From NCBI GenBank assembly GCA_030762935.1, contig CM060887.1, positions 16,112,501-16,176,500 on the forward strand: a DNA stretch of 64,000 nt, given 5' to 3'. The DNA is from Hymenopus coronatus (Eukaryota; Arthropoda; Insecta; Mantodea; Hymenopodidae). Positions 10,065 through 21,728 of the stretch are shown in pieces. Position 1 is the first letter of the stretch. The number at the start of each line of letters is the position of its first letter. Below the pieces are notes generated by a model, which worked only from the letters and a program-made list of their open reading frames with translations, was not told the DNA's origin and did no database searches. Made by a program: the position numbers and the translations under genes.

Positions 10065-10427
10065 TTGGATCATACCTCTTTTAAAAGCAACAAAGAGTTG
10101 GAGATGAAAATGCTGTCATTGTTGCAATTTTTTTTCAGTTGTGTTTCTAAATTTGTATTTTTGTTATGCAAGGTAGCTGGTGTTCCTTTATGTAGCAAGT
10201 TTCAAGGGTTCAATAGTACTTTCAGATCTGAAGCATTTTCTATTAATGGTAAAATACTTTGGTGTAAAATTTGTGAGCAAACAATGAATTACAAAAGGAA
10301 ACATTTCATTTCCCACATACCAGTACGATCCCACAGAGAATGCTCTTTCCAAGGTTACTGGGTAGAAACTTCTTTGATTTCAACATTGAGTGGAAAATTG
10401 CAATATCTACTAAATAAACAGGCATAA
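10065..10427 (+). pseudogene. Fragment of a hAT-type transposase with a BED/CGGBP1-like zinc finger
   Basis: The open frame of 120 codons contains SEAFSINGKILWCKICEQTM followed by NYKRKHFISHIPVRSHRE. This fits the pattern FSxDGxxLxCxxCxxxVxxxxKxxxxxHxxxxxH seen at the N-terminus of CGGBP1-like hAT transposases abundant in insects. The start Met and the first 30 residues look unrelated to the domain. The frame ends 30 residues after it, so this is a domain remnant rather than a gene. A matching C-terminal portion of the same type lies at 45.0-45.7 kb on the minus strand, too far to be the same element. Confidence 0.5.
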
Positions 10428-10858
10428 TGTAAGGTTTTTCTATATCATATTTTATTGGCTATTTCAACCAGTTATGCCTTTTTGCCTGCCTATTTTAGTA
10501 ATTTATAATGTCTAAGCTTCTGAGCCCAACTTTGTCTATTTCAAAGTTCTCTAGTATCCATTATCCATTTTCTGTGCTTTAAAATCTTCAGATAAAAATG
10601 AATGAGATCAGCCCTAGAATTTGTCAACTTTTTGCATATTAGACCTTAAGATTTATATACATAAATAAAAAGGACTTGCAGAGGTAAAATCTGTTTAGTT
10701 TCTCTTAAACAGTCCTTAATAAAGAGGGCTGCTTCATAAAGTGATGCAATATGGCTAATTAATTTGTGTCAAAATCTGGAATAACTTAAATTAACCAATT
10801 GTATGGAGAAAAGTGATTTCATGTCAGTTGATACGTGGGGACTATTAAAAGTTTTTCT

Positions 10859-11765
10859 GTTATATGGTGGGCTCACTAGAACACAGTATGTATAGGTACA
10901 TACCATCTATAACAATAGTCAATTTGTTACTGCTGTGTATTTTTACTCAAGCGTATTTTAATGACAGTTCTGAGAGGGATTACTGTACCAATACAATAAT
11001 TTTTTTCTGAAAAGATGATATGCACTGTACAATTGATTGACACATGATCTTAATTAGAGAAGAATCGACAAAGGAGGAGCAAGTGCACTCTCCAAACCTA
11101 ACCGTACCTGTCAATCTGTAATAGAAAGCTTTAACAGTTTGAGGCTAAGGTTATTTCTGTGCATTAAAAATAAAAACCATAAGTGATACAGTTTTACCTG
11201 TGTTGTACATGCAAAATTGAAAGAAAGATGAAAATGTCATGCATTCAGAAAAGCGTAAAATGCAAACAACATATAAAAACAGGATTTTACTCTAGTTTTA
11301 TGCAAAATGTTAATGTTCTTAAAACCAGCTCAAAGTGCACAGAATCTAGAAATACCAAGTATTAAATTATAGTATTAAAAACATGCTTCATAGAGAGCAG
11401 TATGAAATAAATCAGTAAAATCAAATGAAAACTGGAAACACACAATAAGGAACATACAAGAAATATTACTCTTAATGGACCAAAGATATGTTAATATTTT
11501 AGGTTGAAAAATCACTTTTTCATTTTTGCAAAAATCAAGTCTATCAATCTTATTTTACGTATTTCCATTTTTTTGTTACCCTACAACAATTCTGACTTAC
11601 TAAAATACATCATTTTTAAAAGTCTGCATTCTTTAAATGTGCTTACATATAAACTTATTTGCTTATTTTTGTAGTACTTTGCTACAGTCAAAAGCCATCT
11701 CCTCTTACAATTTTTATGCAGAGGCTGAAAATTGCACTGGATATTCAAAACACTATGTCTACAGT
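10859..11765 (+). repeat. Duplicated segment, copy 1 (lacks the family A insertion)
   Basis: It matches 14480-16247 along its length: TATTTTTACTCAAGCG, ACTGTACCAATACA, TCCAAACCTAAC, CTGTCAATCTGT, ATTTCTGTGCATTAAAAA, ATGCAGAGGCTGAAAATTG. Copy 1 is shorter because copy 2 has an extra family A element and an extra ~50 bases near 15820-15869. It contains no recognisable coding sequence. The duplicated unit could itself be an uncharacterised repeat. Confidence 0.8.
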
Positions 11766-11910
11766 GACTTTCAAATGGGATGAGGTTTGAAACACCAGGC
11801 CAGCAGCCAACTAGAATGCTGCTGTATTGACATATTGCATTCACATTTAATTTGGGAGTAACATGCTAAGTGATTAAGTCTCTCATAAATACTAAAAATG
11901 TAAATGGAGT

Positions 11911-12170
11911 GTTATTTATGGACGCTCTTTAACTGCTGTGGTTCTCAGCATCCCATTCTATGCTGGATGTGAAAGACTGCTTAATTTTGCTCAGAGGCCT
12001 CTCTATCAGGCTTGAGGGTCTTTTATGTGCCGTAAATCTACAACATTGGACCAGTAACTTTACTTTCCTTCCGAAGGAAGCCATTTTTACGCCTGAAAAA
12101 ATTCATCGTCCTCCACCGGGTTTGAACCCACAACCTCGGGTATATGAAGTTAGCATGGTAACTATGCTAA
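11911..12170 (-). mobile_element. SINE1 copy b
   Basis: Minus-oriented SINE1. The tail complement GTTATTTATGGACGCTCTTT starts at 11911. The body and B box (GGGTTTGAACCC complement at 12118) follow, and the tRNA-like head is cut short at about 12170. Confidence 0.85.
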
Positions 12171-12335
12171 GACAAAATATTCAAATTTTGCAAAAAATTA
12201 TTCATGAGGAAGATAGGGAGTAATGTTTGTGGCAGAGCCGTAATAAACATACCCATGTATTATATCAGAATCACACAAGCACTGTAATGACCATTATTAT
12301 TTGTATGCATATATGCTCTATTATACATATATGTA

Positions 12336-13721
12336 CACTAGTGTCCAAAAGTTAAGCATAATTCAATATTTTATTACCAAACTATCATAAGTGTACAAAA
12401 GTTATGCATAATGCAATATGTTGTTACCAGTGCATCACACATGATCTGGAATGCAACAGAGTGAGAAATAGCAAACAGTTTTTACACAAGCACAAAATCT
12501 GACGATAATTTCCACAATGACAATGATGGTGCTGAGCGGTTAATATGTAATGCTGTGGCCCCTCATGGCTACACAAGCCTCGCAGCGCCATGGCATGCTC
12601 TCTATAAGGTGGTTCAACGACTCTGGAGGCAGCATGCTCTATAGGGTTCATATCCTGGGACATTGCTGGCCAGTCCATGCGCTGGATATCTTCTCTCTCA
12701 TTCGTCCACCTGGTGGGCTCTGTGCAGCCATGCATTATCATCCATTAAAATGAAGTGTGGACCAACTGCACCTCTGAAAAGTCATACATGTGGATCTAGT
12801 ACCTCGTCTCTATACCGCTGAGCATTTACAGTACCACCAACAAAGATGTGCAGATCTGTACATCCATTGAACATTATGCCTGCCCACACGAGTACGCCAC
12901 CATCACCTTATGGACTTTTTCCATTATGTTGGTGGGATGAAACCAGGTTCTATGTTCTCTCCAGATTATTGTGTGACGAGAATCATTGTTCAAACTGAAT
13001 ATGGACACATCTGTAAACAGCACGTTCCTCCATTCATTCATTCATAGTCCAATCTTGACATTGCTGACTTCATTGTAATGGGGACCATATGTGTATTCGT
13101 GTGAGTGGGGCACACACTGCTGGACATCTGGAATAGAGACCCATTGCCCTGAGCTTCCGGTATACAATTTGCCTTGAAACTCGAATGCCTGAGGCGGCTG
13201 CAAGCTCGGAAGACAGTTGTCTCATGGGCATCCTCCAATGTTGTCATGCTGTTATGATCAAGTATCAGTCCTGTTGCAGCATTGTAACCCATGGATGACC
13301 ATGTACAGGGCTCTGCCGAACACCTCCTGTTTCTTAGAACCGTCGCTAAAGCCTGGAAATGACAATTTGTGGCACATTGAGGACCCGAAAGACTGTGGTT
13401 TGTTTCTGACCTGCCTCTAGATGTCCCATGATTCTACCCTTCTAAACAGGGTCCAGTTGATGTCTTTGTGGTACATTAGAACTGTCTTGTAAAAACTTTG
13501 CAAAGCAACTACTCTGTTCAAAAACAAACGAGGCATGCACAGGTTCTGATACTCTGGTTTTGTTGACCTTAGAAGTGTGAACCTGCTTACCTATAAGAGA
13601 CCACCAGTAAGGGGAGGCGCATACTGTGATAATGTTTAATGCTGCTCGCTCACCGTTTTCCCTTAGCTTAATGCTGCTCGCTCACCGTTTTCCCTTAATG
13701 CTTAACTTTTGGACACTAGTG
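12336..13721 (-). mobile_element. Tc1-like transposon with decayed transposase
   Basis: Both ends carry the same 24-bp inverted repeat beginning CACTAGTGTCCAAAAGTTAA, flanked by TA (12334-12335 and 13722-13723), the standard Tc1 target duplication. The minus strand reads, in pieces: EDAHETTVFRACSRLRH region (helix-turn-helix part), VLFTDVSIFSLNND and TIIWRE (first catalytic block; expected FTDESRFxL), GVLVWAGIMFNGCTDLHIF, and IQRMDWPAMSQDMNPIEHA (expected DWPARSPDMNPIEH). Stops and shifts separate them, so it is dead. A 34-bp tandem duplication (GCTGCTCGCTCACCGTTTTC...) sits at 13641-13707 next to the right end. Confidence 0.9.
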
Positions 13722-13723
13722 TA

Positions 13724-14479
13724 CATACATGCATAATTACACAGAAATGGAATGTAAACTATTGACATGATGGTACTAAAAGAATTATTACATTTATTAC
13801 ACTTAACAAGCTGTTAAAAGTCGAAAGACAAAGAGCGAACACTCTTGTTAGCTGTAGAATGCTGCATCAGTTATTGCGTGTTTAGGTCTTGAAGCCTATG
13901 TTTATTTAAGCCTACTCCCTACAGAGTTCAAGTCAGTTTTCAGTTGCTGTTTAGTCAGGAACAGAGCAAGTGCAATGGCTTTTAGTGGTGAATTTGCTGG
14001 CGAATCTAGGACGCAGGTTTTGTACAGTCAGGATCGAAGTATTATTTTTAGGGTCTACATGTGTTTTAAAAAATGCTGCAATGGCAAATTATTGTCTCTT
14101 GACGTAACTAATGACAGTTCCATTGGATTAAAACAGCAGATAATTCATAAACTATAATAATATAGCATTTAGAAAATATGTACATAATATGCAAATATGC
14201 ATGTTCAAGTTTTAAATTTAAAAACTGCAAAATTATAGAAGTTTAGAAAAATCAGTTCGGGTTTCCTTACGTTGAACATGATGTCGCCAGGCAGATTTGC
14301 AAACTCAATGTGCAAGTGAGAGGGAAATATGAAAAGATTGGGAGTAGCGACCTGGCAACGCAGAGCATGATAACACATCTCATTTACTGCAGAGTAGAAC
14401 TCTTCCCATTTAACAAACATAAATCATGTGTAAATCATGAATACATGTTTAATGAAATAATGGTTAAAGGAATAACCGT
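13724..14479. other. Intergenic DNA, no feature recognised
   Basis: AT-rich sequence. Short frames of 60-71 codons show no domain. Confidence 0.5.
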
Positions 14480-16247
14480 GTTATATGTTGAGCTCACTAC
14501 AGTACACTGTGTATAGGTACATCTATCTACGGTCAATCTGCTACTGCTGTGAAATTTGTATTTTTACTCAAGCGTATTTTAATGACACTGTTCTGAGTAG
14601 GGATTACTGTACCAATACAGTATCTTTTACTTTCTCCATATGCACTATGTACATAGTGTATAGAGAAAGTATTGCACTCCACCAAAAATTCGATACCGAG
14701 ATTTCACCGGAAATATATGTTTTAGGGTCCCCAATATCAAAAAAAAGCATTTTCACAAAAAGGTCTGTGTGTGTGTGTGTGTGTCCGTGTGTCTGTGAAC
14801 ACGATAACTCAAAAACAAAAAGTCGGTAAAATACCAAACTTGGTATTTAAGTTTAGTATCTTCCAGGGATGCGACACGAAGCTTTTGAGAAAAATCCCCC
14901 CACCCCCAACTACCCTTTACATGGAACTTTTTTCGAACATTTTGATTTTCTCAAAAATGGCTCTAACGATTTTGATTAAAATTTCGGATATTAAACATAT
15001 TTACCTGAAAATTGAAATGTATATCTTGAATTTTCTGGGAATAGCCTCTGAAGAGTGGTTTATTCTGGATGAATTTACTAATTTTACTTTAAAACACACA
15101 ATTTATGTTATATACATTTTTTTCGTGGAGTTCGTCGTTTTTGTGACATTCCTTATTTTTGGTTTCTGCTATGAAAAACGTATAATTTTCTCATACAGGA
15201 ACTTGTCAACTCCTATCCATACAAACAAAGGAACTTCATTGACATAGCAACCAGCTTTTGACTATCACTTTAACTTACGGTTGTCCCTTATTTCGCTTCT
15301 ACTTACAAGGAAGCGAGTAATTAGACTATTTCTGCTATTTTTTCTGATTAGCATAAAGTAAATAGAAGTATAAGCTTTTTAAGAATTATTTGTTGCAGGG
15401 ATATAGAGAAAGTCATGTGAATGGTACACATCAGATTTTTTCTGAAAGGATGGCATGCATTGTGAAACTGATTGGCACACAGTCCTAATTAGTGAAGGGC
15501 TGACAAAGAGCAAGCACACTCCTCCAAACCTAACAGTACCTGTCAATCTGTTACAGAAATGAATTAATAGTGTGAGGGCAAGAATATTTCTGTGCATTAA
15601 AAAGAAAACCATAAGTGCGACAGTTTCACCTGTATTGTACATGTAAAGTTGAAAGAAAACACAAAACGTCCTGCATTCAGAAGTGCGTAAAACGTACATG
15701 CGGACAACATATATAAACAAGATTTTACTTGTTTTATGTAAAATGTTAATGTTCTTAAGACTAGCATGAAGTACACAGAATCTAGAAATAATGGGGCTCT
15801 ACTATAGTATTAAAAACCTCTTATGTTTTTCTTTGAAAGCCAAAATATCCCCAGAGTAAAAGATAAAAATATGCTTCATAGATTGCAGTATGAAATAAAT
15901 CAGTAAAACCAAAAGAAACCTGGAAACACACAAGAAACATTACTCTTAAGAGGGCAAACAGGTGTCAATAATATATTTTAAGTCGAAAAATCACTTTTTT
16001 GAGTTGTTGCAAAGATCAAGTCTATCAATTTTGTTTTATGTATTGCCAATATTGTAGCCCTACATTTCTGACTTAATAAAATACACCATTTTAAAAGCCT
16101 ACACTGTTTAAATGCACTTCACGTGTCAACTTTAATCTTAATTTGCTCCCATTTCATTTTTGTAGCATTTTGCTGCAATCAAAAGCCATCTCCTCTTCAA
16201 TTTTTATGCAGAGGCTGAAAATTGGATATTCAAGACACTATGACTAA
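14480..16247 (+). repeat. Duplicated segment, copy 2 (carries a family A insertion)
   Basis: Second copy of the segment at 10859-11765, same orientation, about 3.6 kb downstream. Homology is continuous on either side of a family A element at about 14626-15435. Copy 1 reads straight through there (ACCAATACAATAATTTTTTTCTG). Copy 2 also has ~50 extra bases around 15820-15869 (AAGCCAAAATATCCCCAGAG). Confidence 0.8.
14626..15435 (+). mobile_element. Family A repeat with ends defined by an empty site
   Basis: It begins CTTTTACTTTCTCCATATGC, part of a palindrome closing at GTGTATAGAGAAAGTA, and includes a (GT)n microsatellite at 14765-14783. It ends ...GTCATGTGAATGGTACACAT then CAGA, where ATGTG and CACAT can pair. 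Comparison with copy 1 of the duplication shows that this ~810 bp is absent at the empty site and that no clear target duplication flanks it. Confidence 0.85.
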
Positions 16248-18167
16248 TAAATCTAAGTATTGGATTATTGATATATTGTATGGTTTAAGAAATAAAAAAA
16301 TGAAGTATATGACATGAGAACAAAAATGCAATTATTTTGTCATATTTTTATATTCTGTATAAGGAAGCAGATACCTTATCTTTATTAATCTGACACTTAT
16401 CTTTATTAATCACAGTTTCTAGAATTTCCAGTAACATTTTCACCTCACTGCATTAAAATTGCAGGAGGAGATAAGATTTTTAATTTTTTTTTTTAAGCAA
16501 AAATAAAAATAACAAAAATGTTAAATATTAAAGGTAGAAACTTCAGTGGGTTTTTATGCAGGTAATGTAGCATATGTGCACAAAATTTTAAGTTCCCAGT
16601 TTTAAAATTTATAAGTTAAATTTGAAACCCATTCACGCCCTAAAACAAACTGATAAATCTGCAGTGGTTCACCACTTTTGGCATCACATTCATGAATTAA
16701 CCTACTAAGTAGCTATCAAATCTATTTGAATTAACTGTACGGGAAAGAATTTACATCCATATATACCTCCACACAGCCATGAAATTTGAACATCCTCATG
16801 AGGATTATTTATCCAGCCCCATCACCAATCCAACCCATCAACAGCTACAGACTGACAGTAATGTTCAAAGGCTGAAGACGTGGGCAAAGCCTTGCAAAAA
16901 AATTATCCTTCCTCGTGAAAAAGTGAAATGTGTGTAAAAGTTGCTTCCTATAGTTTTAAGTCTTTGAAAACAATGATGCTCTAAATACAACTTGACATCT
17001 TTAGCCAATGTAATGCAAGTGTTTACACTGCATCAGAAAATCTGCAGCACAGCTAACTAGGCATGGGATGTCATATGTGAGCTAATTAGCTATATCAAAG
17101 CTGGACATGTCCTCCATATGTAGCTCCAAGGGTACAGGAGGAAATTGCAGGCAGATTTCTCAAGTATATAATATAAAGTATTAATGTAATGTTCTACAGT
17201 AAAGTTAATGCATCAATTCACATTGTTTCCCTTGTTATTCCTTAATCCTATCTGATTTCATGGGTTTATAATACATGAAGATGCTGTGTAATATTTAGTA
17301 AAGAACAGTATTTTATTGCAAATGTTACATCATGATGACAATAGTAAATTATTTTGCAATGATAAATTATCAATGGTTCTGAAAGGCTTCAGTTTGACAT
17401 TTTTCTTGTAAACTCTTGAATTAAAGATAAAGTTAGATCATACACTAGGGGCAGATAAACCTGGGAGTCATTCTGTATCATTATATACATAACACATCCC
17501 ATCTATAGTACTATTTTATTGTAAAAATGTGGGGAATACACCAAAAATCACAACTTCTACACAGCATGATTTATTGCATAGATTTTCACTTTTGTTCCCC
17601 TTATATCATGCACATCATGGAATACTGCTTCTGCTATCCTTCCTTGTGCTGCCAACATTGGCATGCTAAGCCACAAAATGTAGCCAAGGGATGTTTTTAA
17701 TGGGTGCAGCTGCACCCCAATAAACCACAACGCTTGGCTATATTTTCATTAGCAAATTTTTACTATATTAAACTTCAGTATAACACTAGTGTGCCGTATA
17801 AAAATGGAGGATGACTGGGTAATACGACTTTGTTCAAAGAACATCTTGTACCTGATGCACTCCATATAACTTCAGGATTATATTGGACATAATCTGCACT
17901 AGATTCTGTAAGTGATTAACAAATATAACATTCTGGTTGTAAAGACCAAGGAGCTTAAAGCTATCATCACCTACTCCTTCCATTCTGAATAAGCAAAACT
18001 TCTTAATATTTGTTTTCTTTTTATTGTACACCATCTTTTAAAGAATTTAGACTTAAAATTATTAGAAAATTGGCTTTATTATGGACTTGGAGTATCAAGT
18101 TATATATACAAACATCTGCAAACCATCAATAAAAGAATAAGAAATAAATTACATGCCTTAAAAGTTT
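16248..18167. other. Intergenic DNA and TMED2 3' UTR
   Basis: I see no coding exon or known repeat. The right end (about 18050-18167) is the probable 3' UTR of TMED2 on the minus strand. Its complement has AATAAA at 18077-18082, about 90 bases after the stop. Confidence 0.5.
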
Positions 18168-18400
18168 CTACACAACCCTTCGCACTTCAAAGAAACGTTT
18201 CAGATAGTATACTTGTCCCATTGTCATTGCCACCAAAACTAAAGCTTCAAAAAATGACCATAACACAACTCTTGAATTTGTGCTTTCATTGATACTACGG
18301 TGAATTCGATCACGGACTTGCATGTATTCCTGTTCATGTTTCACTCCTGTCAATGTAGTGGACAACTCCTTTATCATATCCTGAAGCTTATTATGATCGT
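18168..18400 (-). CDS. TMED2: TMED2/p24 beta (CHOp24), last coding exon
   Basis: The exon follows the acceptor TTTGCAG (18407-18401) and completes an Asp codon split with exon 2. It encodes [60 protein letters not shown] and [16 protein letters not shown], then stop. This is the p24 family coiled coil, one transmembrane helix (about [20 protein letters not shown]) and a short cytosolic tail. The tail has the FF motif for COPII and basic residues for COPI. The family member is p24 beta (TMED2), which cycles between ER and Golgi as a cargo receptor. No break is seen. Confidence 0.95.
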
Positions 18401-18973
18401 CTGCAAATAAAATAAAATTAATTTACTACATCATAAGACACTTTTTATGTATTAATATTTATTTTCATCCATAGAAACATAATACATATGTTATAGGACA
18501 CATCAAATCAAAATACAAGAAAAAATATACAAAGATGTACAAAAGATCAAAAATACATAAGATATAAAATTCAATAAAAATTTAAAATATAAAAGAAAAA
18601 ATATAGTTACTTAAAAAACACAATACAAATTTGAGTCTAAAAATAATGATTTACAAATGTACAATTTAAACTATTTTATGATGTTGAATTCATCTACACT
18701 GTAAAATCTATGACACATTAAGAAATTGTGTTTCATAAATAAACAGGTAATTATGTACAAGTTGGGCCGCTAAGTCTCTCCGCTGCGTCTTATACCAGTT
18801 TTGCACTCTAACGGGACCGGTGTGGTTAGAGGGGGATTAGGGGTGGGGAGATGGTTTAAAAAACTAATGTTGCTACCTGTTTATATACACACACAAACCT
18901 AAATGGATTGGAACCTAACCTCGCGCTAAATTTGAAATCCACAGGCTTTGAAATTGTCATCATAAATACAAAG

Positions 18974-19425
18974 TCAATCAATCACACTTAGTTTCATTCG
19001 ATTTTAGAGTGGCCGAAGTTCTGCATAATAAAATTCACTAGACAGCTGTATCTATGTGAAACATACTTGCCATACATCAGCACAGCGTCTAGCGACATAT
19101 GCCAGTGTTGCATTCCACAACACTGTTCGTGCCGCCGACAATGAAACTCAGGTTTTAGGCAATTTAGTGTGTAGTATTATTAGATATTTATATTGCAAAA
19201 GTACTGCAAGACTTCTTTATTTATATTCTACTCCTTCTAGGCAGCATACTTCATATATATGCACAAAAAAGGATCACTACGCGCACATAATAAAATAGCG
19301 TTTAACTTAATTATGGAGCTTTTCCGATAAAAAAAAAATTGGTGAAAACCTAACAAGTATAAATCAAACTTACAGTCAAACCACAATTTGTTTAATTTCT
19401 AGAGGGGCCGAAGTTCTCTATAATA
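18974..19425. repeat. Direct repeat of ~50 bp around ~350 bp
   Basis: 18974-19032 and 19372-19425 share the core GGCCGAAGTTCT with flanks TCTAGAG / TTTAGAG and ATAATA, plus weaker matches upstream (AGTCAA...CACA..TT). The stretch between has no recognised coding sequence. It could be the remains of a terminal-repeat element or a local duplication. Confidence 0.4.
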
Positions 19426-19741
19426 ACCATAAACATGTATGCTAAAAATTATGTATTTGCATCTTGCCCCTCTTACTTTTGGAGTTTGAACTGCTGAATT
19501 AACATAAAATTGGGTGCTTCCATTCATTTGATACTTGAGATAGAATTTTTTTATTTCTTTTTTTAACCACATTCAATTACTTACTGAAGGTAGAGCAAGT
19601 TTTACATTTCTACCAGGAATCTGATACAATCTTATTGGAAATGCACAGAAAGTAAGATAAATGTAACATTTTAAACTTAATCAAGCACTTTAACAGTCAT
19701 GTTTCTCTAAGTAAGGCCTTCCAGATTTCATTCTTAAACCT

Positions 19742-19934
19742 GGAACCACACTGTGGGGTTGTGGGTGACCCAGTTAGATCTTATCTCTCTTTCAACATAC
19801 ACAATTTTTACTGTAGATGGTTATCGTTTTGTATACCTTCGGTGTTATCTTGACAAGGTGTTTATTGCATTTATAAGCATTCTTTGCGAGTATATTTTTA
19901 GCTCTGGGTCGCTGATGACCCCACAGTGTGGTTA
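19742..19934. repeat. Inverted repeat pair (miniature element or piggyBac sub-terminal repeats)
   Basis: AACCACACTGTGGGGTTGTG at 19742 mirrors ATGACCCCACAGTGTGGTTA near 19916-19935, and each arm itself contains CCACACTGTGG. The right arm is followed by TTAACACTGCACC. TTAA is the piggyBac target, so these may be the sub-terminal repeats of the piggyBac remnant next door. Confidence 0.5.
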
Positions 19935-20009
19935 ACACTGCACCTTTTTTATCAGAATTAAGTGCTGTGCTATTGCAAATAATGGCACACAGACATCAGC
20001 AAAGAACGT

Positions 20010-20660
20010 TGAAAGAATTCTACTAGAAGAATTGGCAGCTAGCAATACAGATTTCTCTGATATAAAGTTCACTGAACTGGAAAGTGATGAGGAATATAAT
20101 GTTTTAGTGATGAAAAAGAGGATGATTTTGATGCAGATTCAGAAGATGAAGATTTGCCTCACAGAAAAATTATTTATGGAAAAAATGGACACAAGTGGAA
20201 CACTTACTCCTTTTCACTACAAGAATACATGAACTGTAATTAAGAACATTGTTCTACATTTACCTGATGCAAAAGGCCAAGCAAAAATGTTACTGAAGTG
20301 ACAGATATATATGGTCTCTCTTTATGTCAGATGAACTTATAACTAAAATAGTAAGTCACACAAATAAAGATATTGACAAAAATCACAATATAATTCAAAA
20401 CACACCTATATTTCACACACTGAGGTTACAGAGCTGCTTGCACTAATAGGTTTGCTATACATGAGTGGTGTACTAAGGAAGACAAAGAATTGGGGATCAA
20501 TTTGCAAAACCAGAATTTTGGCCTGGACATTGTATTTTATGCCCTAAGAATAAGGATAGAAAAGGAAAACCAGATGTGAAATTTGTTCCAAGAGGATTTA
20601 CATTGAACACAGACCAGGAATATGTCTTGGCTGTAAAGAAGATAGTGTAAAGTTAATCAA
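20010..20660 (+). pseudogene. piggyBac-type transposase remnant (N-terminal part)
   Basis: In several frames the sequence reads FTELESDEEYNV, an acidic run ..DDFDADSEDEDLPHRKIIYG, KNGHKWNTYSFSL, TELLALIGLLYMSGVLRKTK and FVPRGFTLNTDQEYVLAVKK. These follow the N-terminal order of the DDE_Tnp_1_7 (piggyBac) family: acidic leader, then xxxKWxxxPP, then TxxELxAxxGLLYLxGVxK. Stops separate the blocks and the catalytic DDD core is absent. It lies antisense in TMED2 intron 2. Confidence 0.65.
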
Positions 20661-21011
20661 AAGTGAAAATATTTAGACATGAACAGTTAAACACATAAAT
20701 CATTATTGCACGTATTTAAAACAACTTGTTCAGTATTTTGCAGGATCATCTGATAAAAATTTTAGTTTTTAACAGCTTAGCTATATAAATCCTGATTTGC
20801 AGTGTTTTATTTGGACCATGAATAAACCAATAAGTTATTCTCTTGTGTTACTCATACATTTATAACTATGAAGAAAGCTGATATATGTTTTCTTTCATAA
20901 GTGATTTTTTTTAAAAGTTTATGCAAAAAGCAAATATGCCGGTTTACTTTTCTGGTCTTGGGCATCCCCATGGTGGGGAATAACTTCTGATAAATTCAGT
21001 GTGGTTCCTAC

Positions 21012-21263
21012 CTTGCTGATCTGAAGCATTGCCTGCTTGGTCCTTTGGAGATTCACCAACATCCATATTGAACATTACTACTTTGGGCGTCATTGTTGAC
21101 ATTTGATTGCTGAAGCAATATGTGTAAACACCTGCCATGTGCGCTGCAAAAGTATATTTCCCACTCGTTTCACGTTCGCCTTGGTATATGATTTTTCCAT
21201 CTGGTCCAATTATTTTTACATCTATATCCAAAAATCCCCCTTCTGCGATTTCAAACATGAGCC
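21012..21263 (-). CDS. TMED2: TMED2/p24 beta (CHOp24), middle coding exon
   Basis: 84 codons between acceptor ATTGCAG (21270-21264) and donor GTAGGA (from 21011). It encodes the body of the luminal GOLD domain: [80 protein letters not shown]. The Cys in YTYCFSN pairs in the family with the Cys in EECFFD of exon 1. The reading frame stays open for 20 codons past the donor. The splice site is chosen because exon 3 then continues in phase as in known p24 beta proteins. Confidence 0.95.
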
Positions 21264-21360
21264 CTGCAATGAAAAGTTTGCACGTTTATTAATTATGACA
21301 CTGCTAAAATGGGAAATCTGTTTTCTGCAAAACTTTCGAGATCAGTACCAAGTAACCTAC

Positions 21361-21493
21361 CCATTTTGGTACCAGATTCCACCTTATCAAAAAAGCATTC
21401 TTCAGCGTGAGCATCAACAGTAATAAAGTAGCCATGACAAAACTGGATTAGCGATGTTAAAGTAAATAAGAAGGCTAAAGTACTACACATCAT
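21361..21493 (-). CDS. TMED2: TMED2/p24 beta (CHOp24), first coding exon
   Basis: It starts at ATG 21493 (a second ATG follows directly) and ends at donor GTAGGT after ...SGTKMG. It encodes a signal peptide ([21 protein letters not shown]) and the start of the mature GOLD domain, [20 protein letters not shown], which is diagnostic of p24 beta. With the other two exons the protein is about 205 residues, the normal length. The protein is a type I membrane protein that forms hetero-oligomers with other p24s and recruits coat proteins for ER-Golgi vesicles. Intron 1 (21264-21360) is only 97 bases. Confidence 0.95.
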
Positions 21494-21728
21494 TTTAAAC
21501 AGAAAACAAAAACTTTCCTCTTCAACACATCAAACCCAACCTCAAACAGCAACCGGTTTCAACAGTGCATCCACGTAAGCTCAAGGCAAGGAGTAGCAGG
21601 TTCAAAGATACTGCGCACTGCATTTGGAAAGCAGTAGTAAGATAATTACTATACTACTTGTTTAGAGGGTAATCTATGGTAACAAGTTTATTTCTCAGCG
21701 TGAGGATACGTCGCATAAGCTGTATATA

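Larger units (their letters stand above)
18401..21011 (-). other. TMED2: TMED2 intron 2
   Basis: A 2.6 kb intron between donor GTAGGA (21011 downward) and acceptor TTTGCAG (18401). It holds a direct repeat (18974/19372), an inverted repeat (19742-19934) and a piggyBac remnant (20010-20660). CpG is not depleted here. Confidence 0.85.

Noticed and set aside
14765..15247. 158-codon frame at 14771-15247
   Set aside because: It lies entirely within a family A repeat. Equivalent copies have stops and shifts, and there is no domain.
21293..21360. Extension of the TMED2 first-exon frame through the intron
   Set aside because: The frame stays open by chance for about 20 codons. The donor GTAGGT and the in-phase [10 protein letters not shown] of exon 2 show that it is intron.
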